A DNA stretch of 64,000 nt from assembly GCA_937982565.1 (NCBI GenBank), contig CALJLN010000039.1, positions 310,001-374,000 of the forward strand, written 5' to 3'. This DNA comes from UBA2421 sp002343075. Lineage in GTDB: Bacteria; Planctomycetota; Phycisphaerae; Tepidisphaerales; Tepidisphaeraceae. Below are positions 1 to 8,285 of this stretch, piece after piece. The position numbers and the translations under genes were made by a program. Below the pieces are notes generated by a model. That model saw nothing but the letters and a program-made list of their open reading frames with translations, was not told the DNA's origin and searched no databases. Numbering within the stretch: position 1 is the first letter of the stretch; each line of letters starts with the position of its first letter.

Positions 1-807
1 ATATTTGCAGAGCATGCTCGCCACCGCGGTGGGCATGGAAGTACTCTCGGATTTGGTCGCAAAGAGAATTCGAGCGCTTCGGCCGTCGATGTGCGTGATT
101 CGGTAGTCACTTTTCTGCTCGGTTTCCAGCAAAATCTCGAGTTGCCAGTCTTCGAACATCAGTTGCAGAAGCCGTCCGTAGTGTTCGCGGCCGCCTTGCC
201 GGTCGGCGACGATGATCAGCCCCTTTCCCGCAAACCGGCGGAGCAAAGCATCAATGTGCCCCGCAGCCAGCGAAAAGAGCACGCTGGCTTTGTTCCGGGT
301 TTGTGCCAGCATCTTGTTATACCGCCCCTCCAGCATCACGTCCGCCGCGAGGTGCTCGACCGCACATTCGGCCTGTCGCAGCTCAACCCTGAGCGCGTTG
401 GTCATGATCGATACCGCCTGCCGATCGACTTCGATCGGAAATCGCTCATCTTTCGGTGCGATATACCAGGGGTGGTCGTTCACCTGTTCGATCGTTGCCG
501 GGGCAACGTGTTGCAGCAAATCGTCAAGGGAGGTAATCGCTGGATGAATGCAGCCCAGCAGGCAGAGCATCGACTCTTCCAGGTGCTTCAGACCTGTCGA
601 AGGGGAGTAGACCTGCTTGCTGTCGTTGATGTGAAGCTTGCGCGGCTTGCGGCTGCGCGACGCGATCCGGCGCAGCAACTGCCACAAATCGGGCCAGTCA
701 TCCGTGTCCGGCGGCGGCTCGCCGGGCATGGAAACGGCACACGATCCCACCACAAGCGGGCCGAGCAGCGGGCCGTAACCTGCTTCATCAATGCCGGCCA
801 GGATCAT
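1..807 (-). CDS. RNase HII-like protein (3' end cut by window edge)
   Basis: The frame opens at ATG 807 and runs off the left edge after 269 codons. Its N-terminus reads MILAGIDEAGYGPLLGPLVV, matching the RNase HII motif I (GIDEAGRGPLAGPVV) with the catalytic Asp-Glu pair kept. Further in, HINDSKQV matches the L-x-DSK block with its catalytic Asp, IIVADRQGG fits the later Asp strand, and PTAVASMLCK near the cut end fits the S-I-A-A-A-S-I-x-A-K helix. Known RNase HII enzymes cut RNA strands at ribonucleotides in DNA and are about 200 residues; this one is already longer. The Arg of the GRG junction-sensing motif is replaced by Tyr. It starts 6 bases after the TolB-like gene stops, so the two are probably co-transcribed. 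Family membership is fairly clear; activity is not. Confidence 0.75.
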   Translation of the reverse strand, partial: MILAGIDEAGYGPLLGPLVVGSCAVSMPGEPPPDTDDWPDLWQLLRRIASRSRKPRKLHINDSKQVYSPSTGLKHLEESMLCLLGCIHPAITSLDDLLQHVAPATIEQVNDHPWYIAPKDERFPIEVDRQAVSIMTNALRVELRQAECAVEHLAADVMLEGRYNKMLAQTRNKASVLFSLAAGHIDALLRRFAGKGLIIVADRQGGREHYGRLLQLMFEDWQLEILLETEQKSDYRITHIDGRSARILFATKSESTSMPTAVASMLCKY

Positions 808-813
808 GGTGCG

Positions 814-1917
814 TTACCGTTCGTCGGGCAGTTTGAATTTTGCGACATACACCTGCGTCGTGTTATCGCCGCTGCGCTTACCCGACCAGAGCATGTGCTT
901 TCCATCAGGCGAGAACGCAGGGAGCACGTCCGCCCCGGCGGCATAGGTGACGCGCGTCTTGTCGGAGCCATCGTCGCGCATGATGTAGATCTCATAGTTG
1001 GCGTGGCCATGCTTGCTGGTCGCCCAGGCGATCCACTTCCCGGTCGGGTGCCAGAACGGCCCCCAGTTCACATCGGCTCCCTCAGTAAGCTGCATTTCGT
1101 TGGCGAGGCCGGTGATCTCGCCGTCGTCGTCAAAGACCACATCGCTCACAAACACCTGCAAGAGATTGTTTCCCATGCGGTCGGATCGGTAACAGACCCG
1201 CTTCCCATCCGGCGAAAAGAAAGGCCCGCCGTCGTAGCCGGGGGTGGTGGTGAGTTGGACGACCGATGTGCCGTCGCGCTTCATCGAGAACAGTTCAAGA
1301 TCTCCGGTGCGGTTGCTTGTAAAGACGATGTGTTTGCCATCGGGCGAAAAGCTGCCCTCGGCGTCATAGAACGCATTATCAGTAAGCGTTCGGACGGCGA
1401 ATCCTCCTTGATTTTCGTTACCTTTGCCGTCGATCGGCTCGCGCGTCCACAGTTCCATGCCGGAGGGATAGGCCCAGCGATAGTCCCGCCCCTCTCGCTG
1501 ATATCCCGCGGTTGGCTCATCAGCGATCTCTTTTTGAAACGTAGACGCAAACAGAATTGTGTTGCCGTCGGGAGAGAACCAGCCACAGGTGTTGCGGGAG
1601 GGTGTGGCGCTGATTTGTTCGATGCGAGCCTCACCCGCTTCGCTCCCCATGAGCAGAGGATCGGCCAGAACGTACATCTGGTAGTGCTTTTCACCTTTGG
1701 GGACGGCTTGAAAAATGATGCTGCCGTTCTTCGGATGAAAATACGCCTCCCCCGCACGATCGAATCGATCGCCAAAAGTTAACTGCCGAATGTCGCTGAG
1801 AAGCGATGCTTCGCGGTCGGCGGCGATCGGCTCGGGAGAGGCGTCGGTGTTAGGTTGTTGCGCCATTGCGGGACAGGTAAGAAGCCCCGCCAACATCAAA
1901 ACGTACAGTCGCGACAT
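814..1917 (-). CDS. Secreted TolB-like/PD40 beta-propeller protein
   Basis: A 367-residue protein with a signal peptide (MSRLYVLMLAGLLTCPAMAQ) followed by WD40-like PD40 blades. At least four repeats carry the signature S/A-F-S-P-D-G-K, for example FSPDGKHIVFTSNRTGDLEL and FSPDGKRVCYRSDR, and the last is AFSPDGKHMLWSGKR. This fits a TolB-type propeller exported to the periplasm, where such proteins usually bind partners; no enzyme motif is visible. The start is taken at ATG 1917 because GAAGGA lies 7 bases upstream. An in-frame GTG at 1932 would add five residues that overlap this ribosome site. The RNase HII-like gene follows 6 bases downstream. Confidence 0.85.
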   Translation of the reverse strand: MSRLYVLMLAGLLTCPAMAQQPNTDASPEPIAADREASLLSDIRQLTFGDRFDRAGEAYFHPKNGSIIFQAVPKGEKHYQMYVLADPLLMGSEAGEARIEQISATPSRNTCGWFSPDGNTILFASTFQKEIADEPTAGYQREGRDYRWAYPSGMELWTREPIDGKGNENQGGFAVRTLTDNAFYDAEGSFSPDGKHIVFTSNRTGDLELFSMKRDGTSVVQLTTTPGYDGGPFFSPDGKRVCYRSDRMGNNLLQVFVSDVVFDDDGEITGLANEMQLTEGADVNWGPFWHPTGKWIAWATSKHGHANYEIYIMRDDGSDKTRVTYAAGADVLPAFSPDGKHMLWSGKRSGDNTTQVYVAKFKLPDER

Positions 1918-1980
1918 TTGATTTTCCTTCACGCTAAAAAGTGGACGTTTTGATCATAGCTTCGCGCCGCGGAGATAAAA

Positions 1981-2703
1981 GTGAGTCATGATGATTTTCC
2001 AATGAGTGACTTCATCACGCGCAGCTATACTGCCACAGGTAGGGCACTAACCCGGGAAGAGAAAATGTCGCTAGAAGCAAAGCTCAGAAAGCGGGTCGAA
2101 CAGCTCCTATCATCCCCTGACGAGCACGGCGTGGCGGGGCCTCGACTGCTGGTGGAAGCAAGGCGGCTTTGGGCGCATGTTCAGAAATGGACCGATCAGC
2201 ACCTGGTCACACCGTCCAACCCGGCGGCAATGGAGATTGGTTGTCATGCGATGTACCTGCCCATGAAACGCATGAGCGCGGTCACTGTCGGCAAGTTTGG
2301 CCAGCTGAGCCTCCGGGAACGCGCCGAGCAGGCGGCCGAGGAATTGGTGAGCGAAATGGCCGATCACATGGACGAAGCCTCGCTCGATGCGGCGGTGCAA
2401 CTGCTCAACGAGTTGCCGCAGCGGAAGCCGGCCAGCGATGATGCGCGTCTGCTGGCAGATGTGATTAATGTGGAAGACTTCGGCGTGAACGGCGTGATCG
2501 CGCAGGCCATTATCCTCGCGGCCAAGGGTCAGGGGCTTGATCAACTCGTCGAAGCGGCGGACAAACGCGACGCTTACGGGTATTTTGAGGCCCGGCTGAA
2601 GGATGGCTTTCACTTCGGGCCATTGCGCGAGCTTGCTCGAAGGCGCGTTGCGCGCGCCCGGCAAATGGTGGAACTTCTCAAGCAGGAATCACTGGAGATT
2701 TGA
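1981..2703 (+). CDS. Hypothetical protein resembling a degenerate HD-domain protein
   Basis: A 240-residue cytoplasmic protein rich in Ala, Glu and Arg, predicted mostly helical. The C-terminal third (DARLLADVINVEDFGVNGVI, then a helix ending RELARRRVARARQMVELL) resembles the end of HD phosphohydrolases, where an Asp and a following D-x-x-G-x-x-G segment are typical. I cannot find the paired His-Asp of a working HD centre upstream, so any relation is distant and catalysis is doubtful. GTG 1981 is preferred as start because GGAG sits 6 bases before it; the ATG at 2002 has no ribosome site. The amidohydrolase gene begins 4 bases after the stop, so the two likely form an operon. Confidence 0.6.
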   Translation: MSHDDFPMSDFITRSYTATGRALTREEKMSLEAKLRKRVEQLLSSPDEHGVAGPRLLVEARRLWAHVQKWTDQHLVTPSNPAAMEIGCHAMYLPMKRMSAVTVGKFGQLSLRERAEQAAEELVSEMADHMDEASLDAAVQLLNELPQRKPASDDARLLADVINVEDFGVNGVIAQAIILAAKGQGLDQLVEAADKRDAYGYFEARLKDGFHFGPLRELARRRVARARQMVELLKQESLEI

Positions 2704-2707
2704 AGGC

Positions 2708-3958
2708 ATGACAGAACGACCGTTGCTCATCACCGCTGCGGTCGTTGCGCCGATGGATCGGCCGATCATTCGCGAAGCCGGCGTGCTGGTGGCCGCGGGG
2801 CGAGTCATTGCACTCGGTCCGCTCTCAGAAATCCAGCGGTCTCTGCCACCGCACGAAGAACTGCATCTCGGGCACGCTGTGCTGCTGCCGGGGCTGATCA
2901 ACGCGCACGTTCATCTTGAGCTGAGCGGTTGCGACTCGTCTGACAGCCCCGGCGGTGGGTCTTTCACTGACTGGATCATGTCGCTTCCCTCGCGGACGCG
3001 CCGACTACAGCCAGATTACGCCGAACGTCTGGCCGTCGCGGTCGATGCCGGCGCGAAGCAGTGCCTTCGATATGGCGTGACCGCCGTGGGCGATATCACC
3101 GCGCAACCGACCCTGACCCGACCGCTCCTTCGCCACGGCCCCCTCCGCACGTTGTCATTTGGTGAGGTACTTGGACTTGCCAAAGCGCGCGAACGATTTG
3201 AGAAAGGAATCGAACCTGCGATAGATGGGCAAATGGCCGGCGACTTTCTACGCATCGGCCTATCGCCTCACGCGCCTTATACGGTTGACCTGCCGGGATA
3301 CACTCAGTGCGTCAACCTCGCCAGACAAAGCCAGCTTCCACTCGCGACGCACCTTGCTGAGACATCCGAAGAAACAGCTTTTCTTCGCGACCACAGCGGG
3401 CCATTCCGAGAGATTTGGGACCGATTGGGCACATGGCATGACGACGTCACCACTTATGATGGAGGGCCCGTGGCATTCGCTCGCTCGGTGGGACTGCTCG
3501 ACGTGCCGGCGATCCTGGCGCATGTAAACTATGCAGACGACGACGACCTGTCGATGCTCGCCGCCGGTCGCGCGAGTGTGGCGTTCTGCCCCCGGACACA
3601 CGCGTACTTCGGCCACCCGCCGCACCGATGGCGGGAGATGCTCGAGCGCGGCATAAACGTGGCTGTGGGGACAGACAGTTGCGCCAGTTCTCCCGACCTT
3701 AACCTGGTAGACGACCTCCGTTTGCTCTGGCGAAAGCACGGGCACGCGGCTGAATCCGATGCGCTCTGGGCACTCGCCACCACCAACGCAGCGGAGGCGC
3801 TGCAGTGGAGCGGGCGATTGGGGTCGATCACCCCCGGCAAGCTGGCCGACCTCACCGCATTTAGCTTTATTGGCGATGTAGATCCCCTCGGAGCGGTGCT
3901 CGAAGACGACACCGCCCTGCCAATCGCAACCTGGGTGGGTGGGAAAAGGATCAGCTAA
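2708..3958 (+). CDS. Amidohydrolase, MtaD/chlorohydrolase-like
   Basis: A 416-residue metal-dependent hydrolase of the amidohydrolase superfamily, in the branch of S-adenosylhomocysteine/methylthioadenosine deaminases and ATZ/TRZ chlorohydrolases. Visible metal and catalytic residues are the NAHVHLEL motif (His67, His69), HAP (His188), HLAET (His215, Glu218), AHVNYA (His272) and GTDSCASSPDLN (Asp323). The N-terminal strand set (LLITAAVVAPMDRPIIREAG) and the C-terminal GKLADLTAF segment form the usual small beta-sandwich around the barrel. Start ATG 2708 is 4 bases after the previous stop; the frame is open further upstream, but that part overlaps the previous gene. The exact substrate cannot be told from sequence; a deaminase role in SAH/MTA or purine-like salvage is the best guess. 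Confidence 0.82.
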   Translation: MTERPLLITAAVVAPMDRPIIREAGVLVAAGRVIALGPLSEIQRSLPPHEELHLGHAVLLPGLINAHVHLELSGCDSSDSPGGGSFTDWIMSLPSRTRRLQPDYAERLAVAVDAGAKQCLRYGVTAVGDITAQPTLTRPLLRHGPLRTLSFGEVLGLAKARERFEKGIEPAIDGQMAGDFLRIGLSPHAPYTVDLPGYTQCVNLARQSQLPLATHLAETSEETAFLRDHSGPFREIWDRLGTWHDDVTTYDGGPVAFARSVGLLDVPAILAHVNYADDDDLSMLAAGRASVAFCPRTHAYFGHPPHRWREMLERGINVAVGTDSCASSPDLNLVDDLRLLWRKHGHAAESDALWALATTNAAEALQWSGRLGSITPGKLADLTAFSFIGDVDPLGAVLEDDTALPIATWVGGKRIS

Positions 3959-3970
3959 AGAACCCGCCAT

Positions 3971-4594
3971 CTATGCCGCGGCGAACATGTTTCCGGTGGA
4001 GTTTCGATGGCGTTCGATGGCATCGACAATTCGCGCCTGAACCTCATTTGGCCGGGCAACCATCTGCCACTGCGCCGGCGGCTGCGATTGATCAAGCGGC
4101 GAAATGTGCATCGACCCCAGCCTGAAGATGCGTTCGCGAGTCGAACGAACGATATCAACGCGCGCCACCTTTCGAAGCGGGCAGTCGAAGACATTTAGCG
4201 AGAACACACCCTCAATACGAATAATCCGTTGATCGGTCAGCACATAAAGCTTGCTCATCCAGTTCAACGCGGCCCAGGTCAGCCGACCGAACGCCACAAA
4301 CGCGGCGGCTTCCCAGTAGTAGCTGTGGTGTTCATCAAAACGCGAATCGATCATGGCAACTGCGATCGTGCAGATAAGCGTGGCAGCAATAAAGCGGAGA
4401 CTCGACAGGAGAACAAACCATAGGGATGGCTTGATTGCCAGGTGAATGATCTCGCCATCGCGCAGCGCATGTCGCGCCAGAAGCGTCGCCAGCACGGCGT
4501 TGCCCCAAGGCCTGGTCAGAGCCGCGCTGCTGGTGCTGGAGTGAGCGCACGCGCTGTCGGGTGCATCGGGTTCTCGGTGAAGTCTCATGCTCAT
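3971..4594 (-). CDS. PH-domain (bPH2/DUF304-type) membrane protein
   Basis: A 207-residue protein with a hydrophilic N-terminus, two membrane segments at roughly residues 57-80 and 90-112, and a C-terminal bacterial PH-like domain. The domain shows the family pattern YVLTDQRIIRIEGVFS, then PLRKVARVDIVRS and a Gly-Ser strand (FRLGSMHI). Such proteins sit in the membrane with the PH domain outside the bilayer; no enzymatic role is known. Its ATG at 4594 overlaps the hpt stop codon (ATGA, bases 4591-4594), so translation is probably coupled to hpt. The C-terminus ends in a short Asn/Ala tail. Confidence 0.78.
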   Translation of the reverse strand: MSMRLHREPDAPDSACAHSSTSSAALTRPWGNAVLATLLARHALRDGEIIHLAIKPSLWFVLLSSLRFIAATLICTIAVAMIDSRFDEHHSYYWEAAAFVAFGRLTWAALNWMSKLYVLTDQRIIRIEGVFSLNVFDCPLRKVARVDIVRSTRERIFRLGSMHISPLDQSQPPAQWQMVARPNEVQARIVDAIERHRNSTGNMFAAA

Positions 4595-5154
4595 GGTGAT
4601 TTTGTGATTACATGAGACTTGAGCGTAACAATATCGGGCACATTTCGGTAGTAATTATTGAAGTCCAGGCCATAACCCACGACAAACTCGTCAGGGATGT
4701 CGAATCCAACATAATCGGCCTGGGTCTGCCGGGCGGTTGGCAGATCTTTACGAAGCAGGACGCAGGTTTTGACGCTCGCCGCCCCCGCTTCCTTGAGTAC
4801 CGGTACGACCGCTCGAATCGTCCCGCCGGAGTCGAGAATGTCGTCGAGCACCAGCACATGCCTTCCGGTCAGATCTCCAAACTGCTTGCTGATCACCTGC
4901 GACCCCTGCGTGCGAATGCTCGTGCCGGGATAGCTGCTGACGGTGAGCATGCCGATCTGCATGTGAAGCGGAATCTGCCGGATCAGATCGCTACAGAAAA
5001 CCAGCGCGCCGGTAAGAATGGGGACGATGGTGATTTCTGCGTCAATTCCCATTGCCGGGGGTGAATGATCCTTGACGATCTGATCGGCGAGTTCCTTCAC
5101 CCGCCGGGCGATCTGGTGTTGCGAAATCAATACTCGTTCAATGTCAAGGTTCAT
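4591..5154 (-). CDS. hpt: Hypoxanthine phosphoribosyltransferase
   Basis: A 187-residue purine salvage enzyme that joins hypoxanthine or guanine to PRPP. The PRPP-binding loop is clear at residues 101-112 (LVLDDILDSGGT). The flexible-loop region (SSYPGTSIRTQG, around 73-84) and the base-binding C-terminal part (IPDEFVVGYGLDFNNYYRN) match the family. Length is normal. ATG 5154 is chosen as start: the upstream frame opens only with TTG at 5190, and the sequence from MNLDIERVLIS aligns with usual N-termini. No strong ribosome site is seen. It is the first gene of a pair with the PH-domain membrane protein, overlapping it by 4 bases. Confidence 0.95.
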   Translation of the reverse strand: MNLDIERVLISQHQIARRVKELADQIVKDHSPPAMGIDAEITIVPILTGALVFCSDLIRQIPLHMQIGMLTVSSYPGTSIRTQGSQVISKQFGDLTGRHVLVLDDILDSGGTIRAVVPVLKEAGAASVKTCVLLRKDLPTARQTQADYVGFDIPDEFVVGYGLDFNNYYRNVPDIVTLKSHVITKSP

Positions 5155-5246
5155 GCGGTCAGAGTGTAGCGACTGTGAGGGGGCATCCAAAGCGCGGCGC
5201 TACCAGATCGACGCGGCATGGATAGAATCCCGCAGCCGCAATCATC

Positions 5247-6983
5247 ATGAAGAAGTCAGCAGTGCCACCCTCGTCCACACCCTCCCCGCCGTCGGGCACG
5301 GCGGGGGCACCCGTTGAACAGCGCAGCGCGATGGCCGGCACCTTTCTCTTTATCTTCAAGAACGTGATCGGTTGGCTGCTGATCCTCGCGTCGCCGGTGC
5401 TGGGCATCACCGTGCCGGGGCCGGGGGGGATTCCAGTCTTCCTCATCGGCTTTGCGCTCGTGACGTTCCCCGGGAAGCGCCGACTGACCAGCCGCGTGAT
5501 GCGCGGCAGAGGCGTTCGCGTCGGCCCGGGGCCGTTTACGTTTATCTGCGCTCTCTTTAGCGTTCTGCTGACGATTGGTCTTGTCTTGCTCGGCTTGCAC
5601 TACTGGAACAAGGCGACCTTTGACGAATACCGCGAACAGTTTGACCAATATCTACCGGTTGCGCTGGCAGGAATTGTGGCATTTGGTGCGATCAGCTTTC
5701 CGGTGACCTGGGTCGTCTTCAGGGCCGCCGAGGCAATTGCCAACTGGTTCATTCGGAAGATCCCCTGGATCCGCCGGAAGATGCGGCCGTGGCTGAAGGC
5801 CAAGGGAATCGATCTGCTCCCGGCCCGTCGAAAGCGCATCGCCGACGGCGCTGGGCAGTCGATGGTGGTCGAAAACCAGGAGATCATCGAGTTTGATAAG
5901 GGTCTTGCCACGCTTCCCGCCCGCACATGGAAGTGGTTGCAGCCGTGGCTACGCCGCATGCTGACGGTCGGCATCACGCTCTACATCGTGGCAAAGATGT
6001 TCGCCCCGCTTCAGGCCAGTTGGAACGTTACCCGAGTGCAACTGCAGCAAATGAGCATGCTGCGATTCGTCCTTGCATCGGCCATGTTTGCGTTTTTCCT
6101 CCTGGCTTTTCGCGCCCTGGTCTGGCGGCACATTCTCAAGTCATTTGGTCACGCGTTACCCTGCGGCGCTGCAGTTCGTATCTGGTCGACCAGCGAGCTG
6201 GCGCGTTACCTCCCAGGGGCAATCTGGCAGGTGATCGGCAGAGTGATGCTGGTGAAGCCGTATGGTGTGACTGGCAGCATCTGCTCGACGACGCAGATTC
6301 TTGAGTTGTGCATCTTCCTCATGGCCAATGTGCTCGTGGCGAGCGCCGCCTGGCTTTACTACGGTGCCAAGGTGGCCGAGGAGTCGCGCGCCTGGTTTTA
6401 CACCGCGATCGCTCTCGTACCGCTGCTGGCGGTGATCTTGCATCCACGGATTTTCTACTCCGTTGTTAATTTCGTCCTCGCTCGAATCAAGAAACCCGCG
6501 ATCGTGCAACGCCTGCGGGGCAAGCGTCTGCTTGTGGTCTTGGTCTGGACCATCGTCGGGCTGCTGTGGCAAAGCCTCGCCGTCTACTTTATCGCTCAGC
6601 GGCCACTTGGGCTGAAGATAGACTGGCTCTGGATGATCGCGGGCGCGTACAGCCTGGCATGGTGCGCCGGATTCCTGGCTTTCTGGGCCCCCGGCGGGAT
6701 CGGCGTGCGCGAGATCGTGTTTGTCGCAGCGATGGGCGTCATGCTGCCAGAGTCCGTGCGCGATCAACCACCGTTCAATGACGATGTGGTTCGCACCGGC
6801 GTCCTTGTCGGACTTGGATTGCTCCTCCGACTGTGGTCCGTACTGGGCGAGTTGTTGCTCGCCTCGATCGCATACACATGGGACTACCGCGGGGCCATCG
6901 GGCTTGCACGCCCTTACTCCGCGACCGCTTCGACGGCGCCGCGGATCGGACCGGCAACCCCCCCGGCAACCCCCATGGAGTGA
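5247..6983 (+). CDS. Membrane protein: PGPGW-like N-terminus fused to LPG-synthase/UPF0104-type domain
   Basis: A 578-residue polytopic membrane protein. After a Pro/Ser-rich start, residues about 35-130 show membrane helices around VPGPGGIPVFLIGFALVTFP, which resembles small PGPGW-family membrane proteins. The remaining two thirds (about 225-560) match the lysylphosphatidylglycerol-synthase transmembrane/UPF0104 fold, with the typical ARYLPGAIWQVIGRV segment and the Gly-rich FWAPGGIGVREIVFVAAMG segment. Proteins of this fold are linked to lipid or polyprenol-lipid flipping. No cytosolic synthase domain is present, so it is more likely a transporter or flippase than a synthase. The frame is open without breaks; ATG 5247 lacks an obvious ribosome site and a later start such as ATG 5331 is possible. 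Confidence 0.75.
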   Translation: MKKSAVPPSSTPSPPSGTAGAPVEQRSAMAGTFLFIFKNVIGWLLILASPVLGITVPGPGGIPVFLIGFALVTFPGKRRLTSRVMRGRGVRVGPGPFTFICALFSVLLTIGLVLLGLHYWNKATFDEYREQFDQYLPVALAGIVAFGAISFPVTWVVFRAAEAIANWFIRKIPWIRRKMRPWLKAKGIDLLPARRKRIADGAGQSMVVENQEIIEFDKGLATLPARTWKWLQPWLRRMLTVGITLYIVAKMFAPLQASWNVTRVQLQQMSMLRFVLASAMFAFFLLAFRALVWRHILKSFGHALPCGAAVRIWSTSELARYLPGAIWQVIGRVMLVKPYGVTGSICSTTQILELCIFLMANVLVASAAWLYYGAKVAEESRAWFYTAIALVPLLAVILHPRIFYSVVNFVLARIKKPAIVQRLRGKRLLVVLVWTIVGLLWQSLAVYFIAQRPLGLKIDWLWMIAGAYSLAWCAGFLAFWAPGGIGVREIVFVAAMGVMLPESVRDQPPFNDDVVRTGVLVGLGLLLRLWSVLGELLLASIAYTWDYRGAIGLARPYSATASTAPRIGPATPPATPME

Positions 6984-7055
6984 TCACTCTGACTACTGTA
7001 GTCGACTAGTCGCCACCGGCTAACGTATGACACCAGATAAACGGCTGCACTCGCG

Positions 7056-8156
7056 ATGAAACAGATGACCCCACAACTCAACCTACTCACCGAACTCTGT
7101 TCAATCCCCACCGCGCCCTTTGCAGAGCACCGTGTGCTTGATTGGATCGACCATTTCGCGGCTGCAAATCAAATGCGGCTAAGCAAGGACAGGTTCGGCA
7201 ATCGTCTGCTGGAAATCGGCCCGGCGTCCTCGCGCCCGCGATTGGTCTTTGTGGCGCACACGGACCATCCCGGCATGGTCGCCGAAGGCATGCTCGACCG
7301 AACCACCCTCCGCGCCCGCTTTCACGGCGGAGTCCTGTCCTCATTCGTGGTGGGAAGTAAGGTTCGATTCTTTGCTGACAACGAGGAAGTAGCCGGCCAC
7401 ATCACGCGCGTAACCCGAACCAGCGACAGAGCTGATTTTCCCGCCGAAGTCGCCGTGCGCGTAGCCGCACCGGTCGCGGCTGGATCGGTGGGGATGTTTG
7501 ATCAGGGGACGGGCCGCACGAAATCGGGGCGATTTTACTCGCGCGTCTGCGATGATCTTGCGGGCGCGGCGGCGGTCCTGGCGGCGATGCAGCGCGTGCA
7601 GCGCCGGAAGCTGCGAACGAGCGTCTGCGCGCTCCTGACGCGCGCCGAAGAAGAAGGATTCATCGGCGCCATCGCCGCGGTGAAGGACAAGTCGCTGCTA
7701 CGGGCCAACGATCGGCTCATCAGCGTCGAGTGCTCGGCGGTGCAGCCTTACGCGCGGCAGGGGAACGGCGTCATCTTGCGTGTCGGTGATCGAATCAGCA
7801 TCTTTAACTCGGCTTTCAGCTACTGGATCAGCCAGCAGTGCGAAGCACTTGCAAAGGAAGACCGATCATTCACGTGGCAACGATCGCTGATGCCCGGCGG
7901 CGCGTGTGAGGGGACCGTGTTCGACATCAACGGCTACTGCTCCGCTGCGATGTGTGTCCCGCTCGGAAACTATCACAACATGAACAGGGCCACCGGCAAA
8001 ATCGGCCCTGAGTACATCGATCTAAATGACTGGAAGAATGAGGTAAAGGCGTTCGTAAGGCTTGCGGAGCACGCCCATGAGGTTGACATGACCTTCGCCT
8101 CCCTGCGAGCGAGGCTGGATAAACGTTTCAAGGGACTGAAGAAGCTGCTGCGGTAG
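7056..8156 (+). CDS. M42-type metallo-aminopeptidase/hydrolase
   Basis: A 366-residue peptidase of the M42 (M20/M28 clan) type with a two-metal centre. Metal and catalytic residues are visible: VAHTDH (His68, Asp70), SRVCDDLAGA (Asp166/Asp167), RAEEEGF (Glu198-Glu200), SVECS (Glu225) and GNYHNM (His307). Between the first His motif and the Asp lies an inserted beta-barrel-like stretch (residues about 90-150), typical of M42 dimerisation domains. The protein is cytoplasmic, with no signal peptide. ATG 7056 and ATG 7065 are both possible starts and neither has a strong ribosome site. The gene stands alone and converges with the next gene over an inverted repeat. Confidence 0.82.
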   Translation: MKQMTPQLNLLTELCSIPTAPFAEHRVLDWIDHFAAANQMRLSKDRFGNRLLEIGPASSRPRLVFVAHTDHPGMVAEGMLDRTTLRARFHGGVLSSFVVGSKVRFFADNEEVAGHITRVTRTSDRADFPAEVAVRVAAPVAAGSVGMFDQGTGRTKSGRFYSRVCDDLAGAAAVLAAMQRVQRRKLRTSVCALLTRAEEEGFIGAIAAVKDKSLLRANDRLISVECSAVQPYARQGNGVILRVGDRISIFNSAFSYWISQQCEALAKEDRSFTWQRSLMPGGACEGTVFDINGYCSAAMCVPLGNYHNMNRATGKIGPEYIDLNDWKNEVKAFVRLAEHAHEVDMTFASLRARLDKRFKGLKKLLR

Positions 8157-8227
8157 TCTTGGCTCGCTGCGCCGGGGCCGGCGTGCGCAGCTACCCTGGC
8201 TTGCGACGTTAAGCCGGAAAGTGACAA

Positions 8228-8268
8228 GACGCCGAATGCAGCTCTTTATGAGAACTGCATTCGGCGTC
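8228..8268. terminator. Perfect 14-bp inverted repeat between convergent genes
   Basis: Arms 8228-8241 (GACGCCGAATGCAG) and 8255-8268 are exact reverse complements around a 13-base loop. It lies between the converging M42 peptidase and the Gly-rich protein gene, the usual position of a bidirectional terminator. Neither side has a long T run, so factor-independent strength is uncertain. Confidence 0.6.
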
Positions 8269-8285
8269 GTGGATTGTGAATGCAT

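Noticed and set aside
91..1782. Long open frame of 563 codons on the plus strand
   Set aside because: It lies opposite the RNase HII-like and TolB-like genes, both of which have clear family motifs. High GC content keeps the opposite strand open. Its own protein shows no known motif and is rich in Arg, His and Gly.
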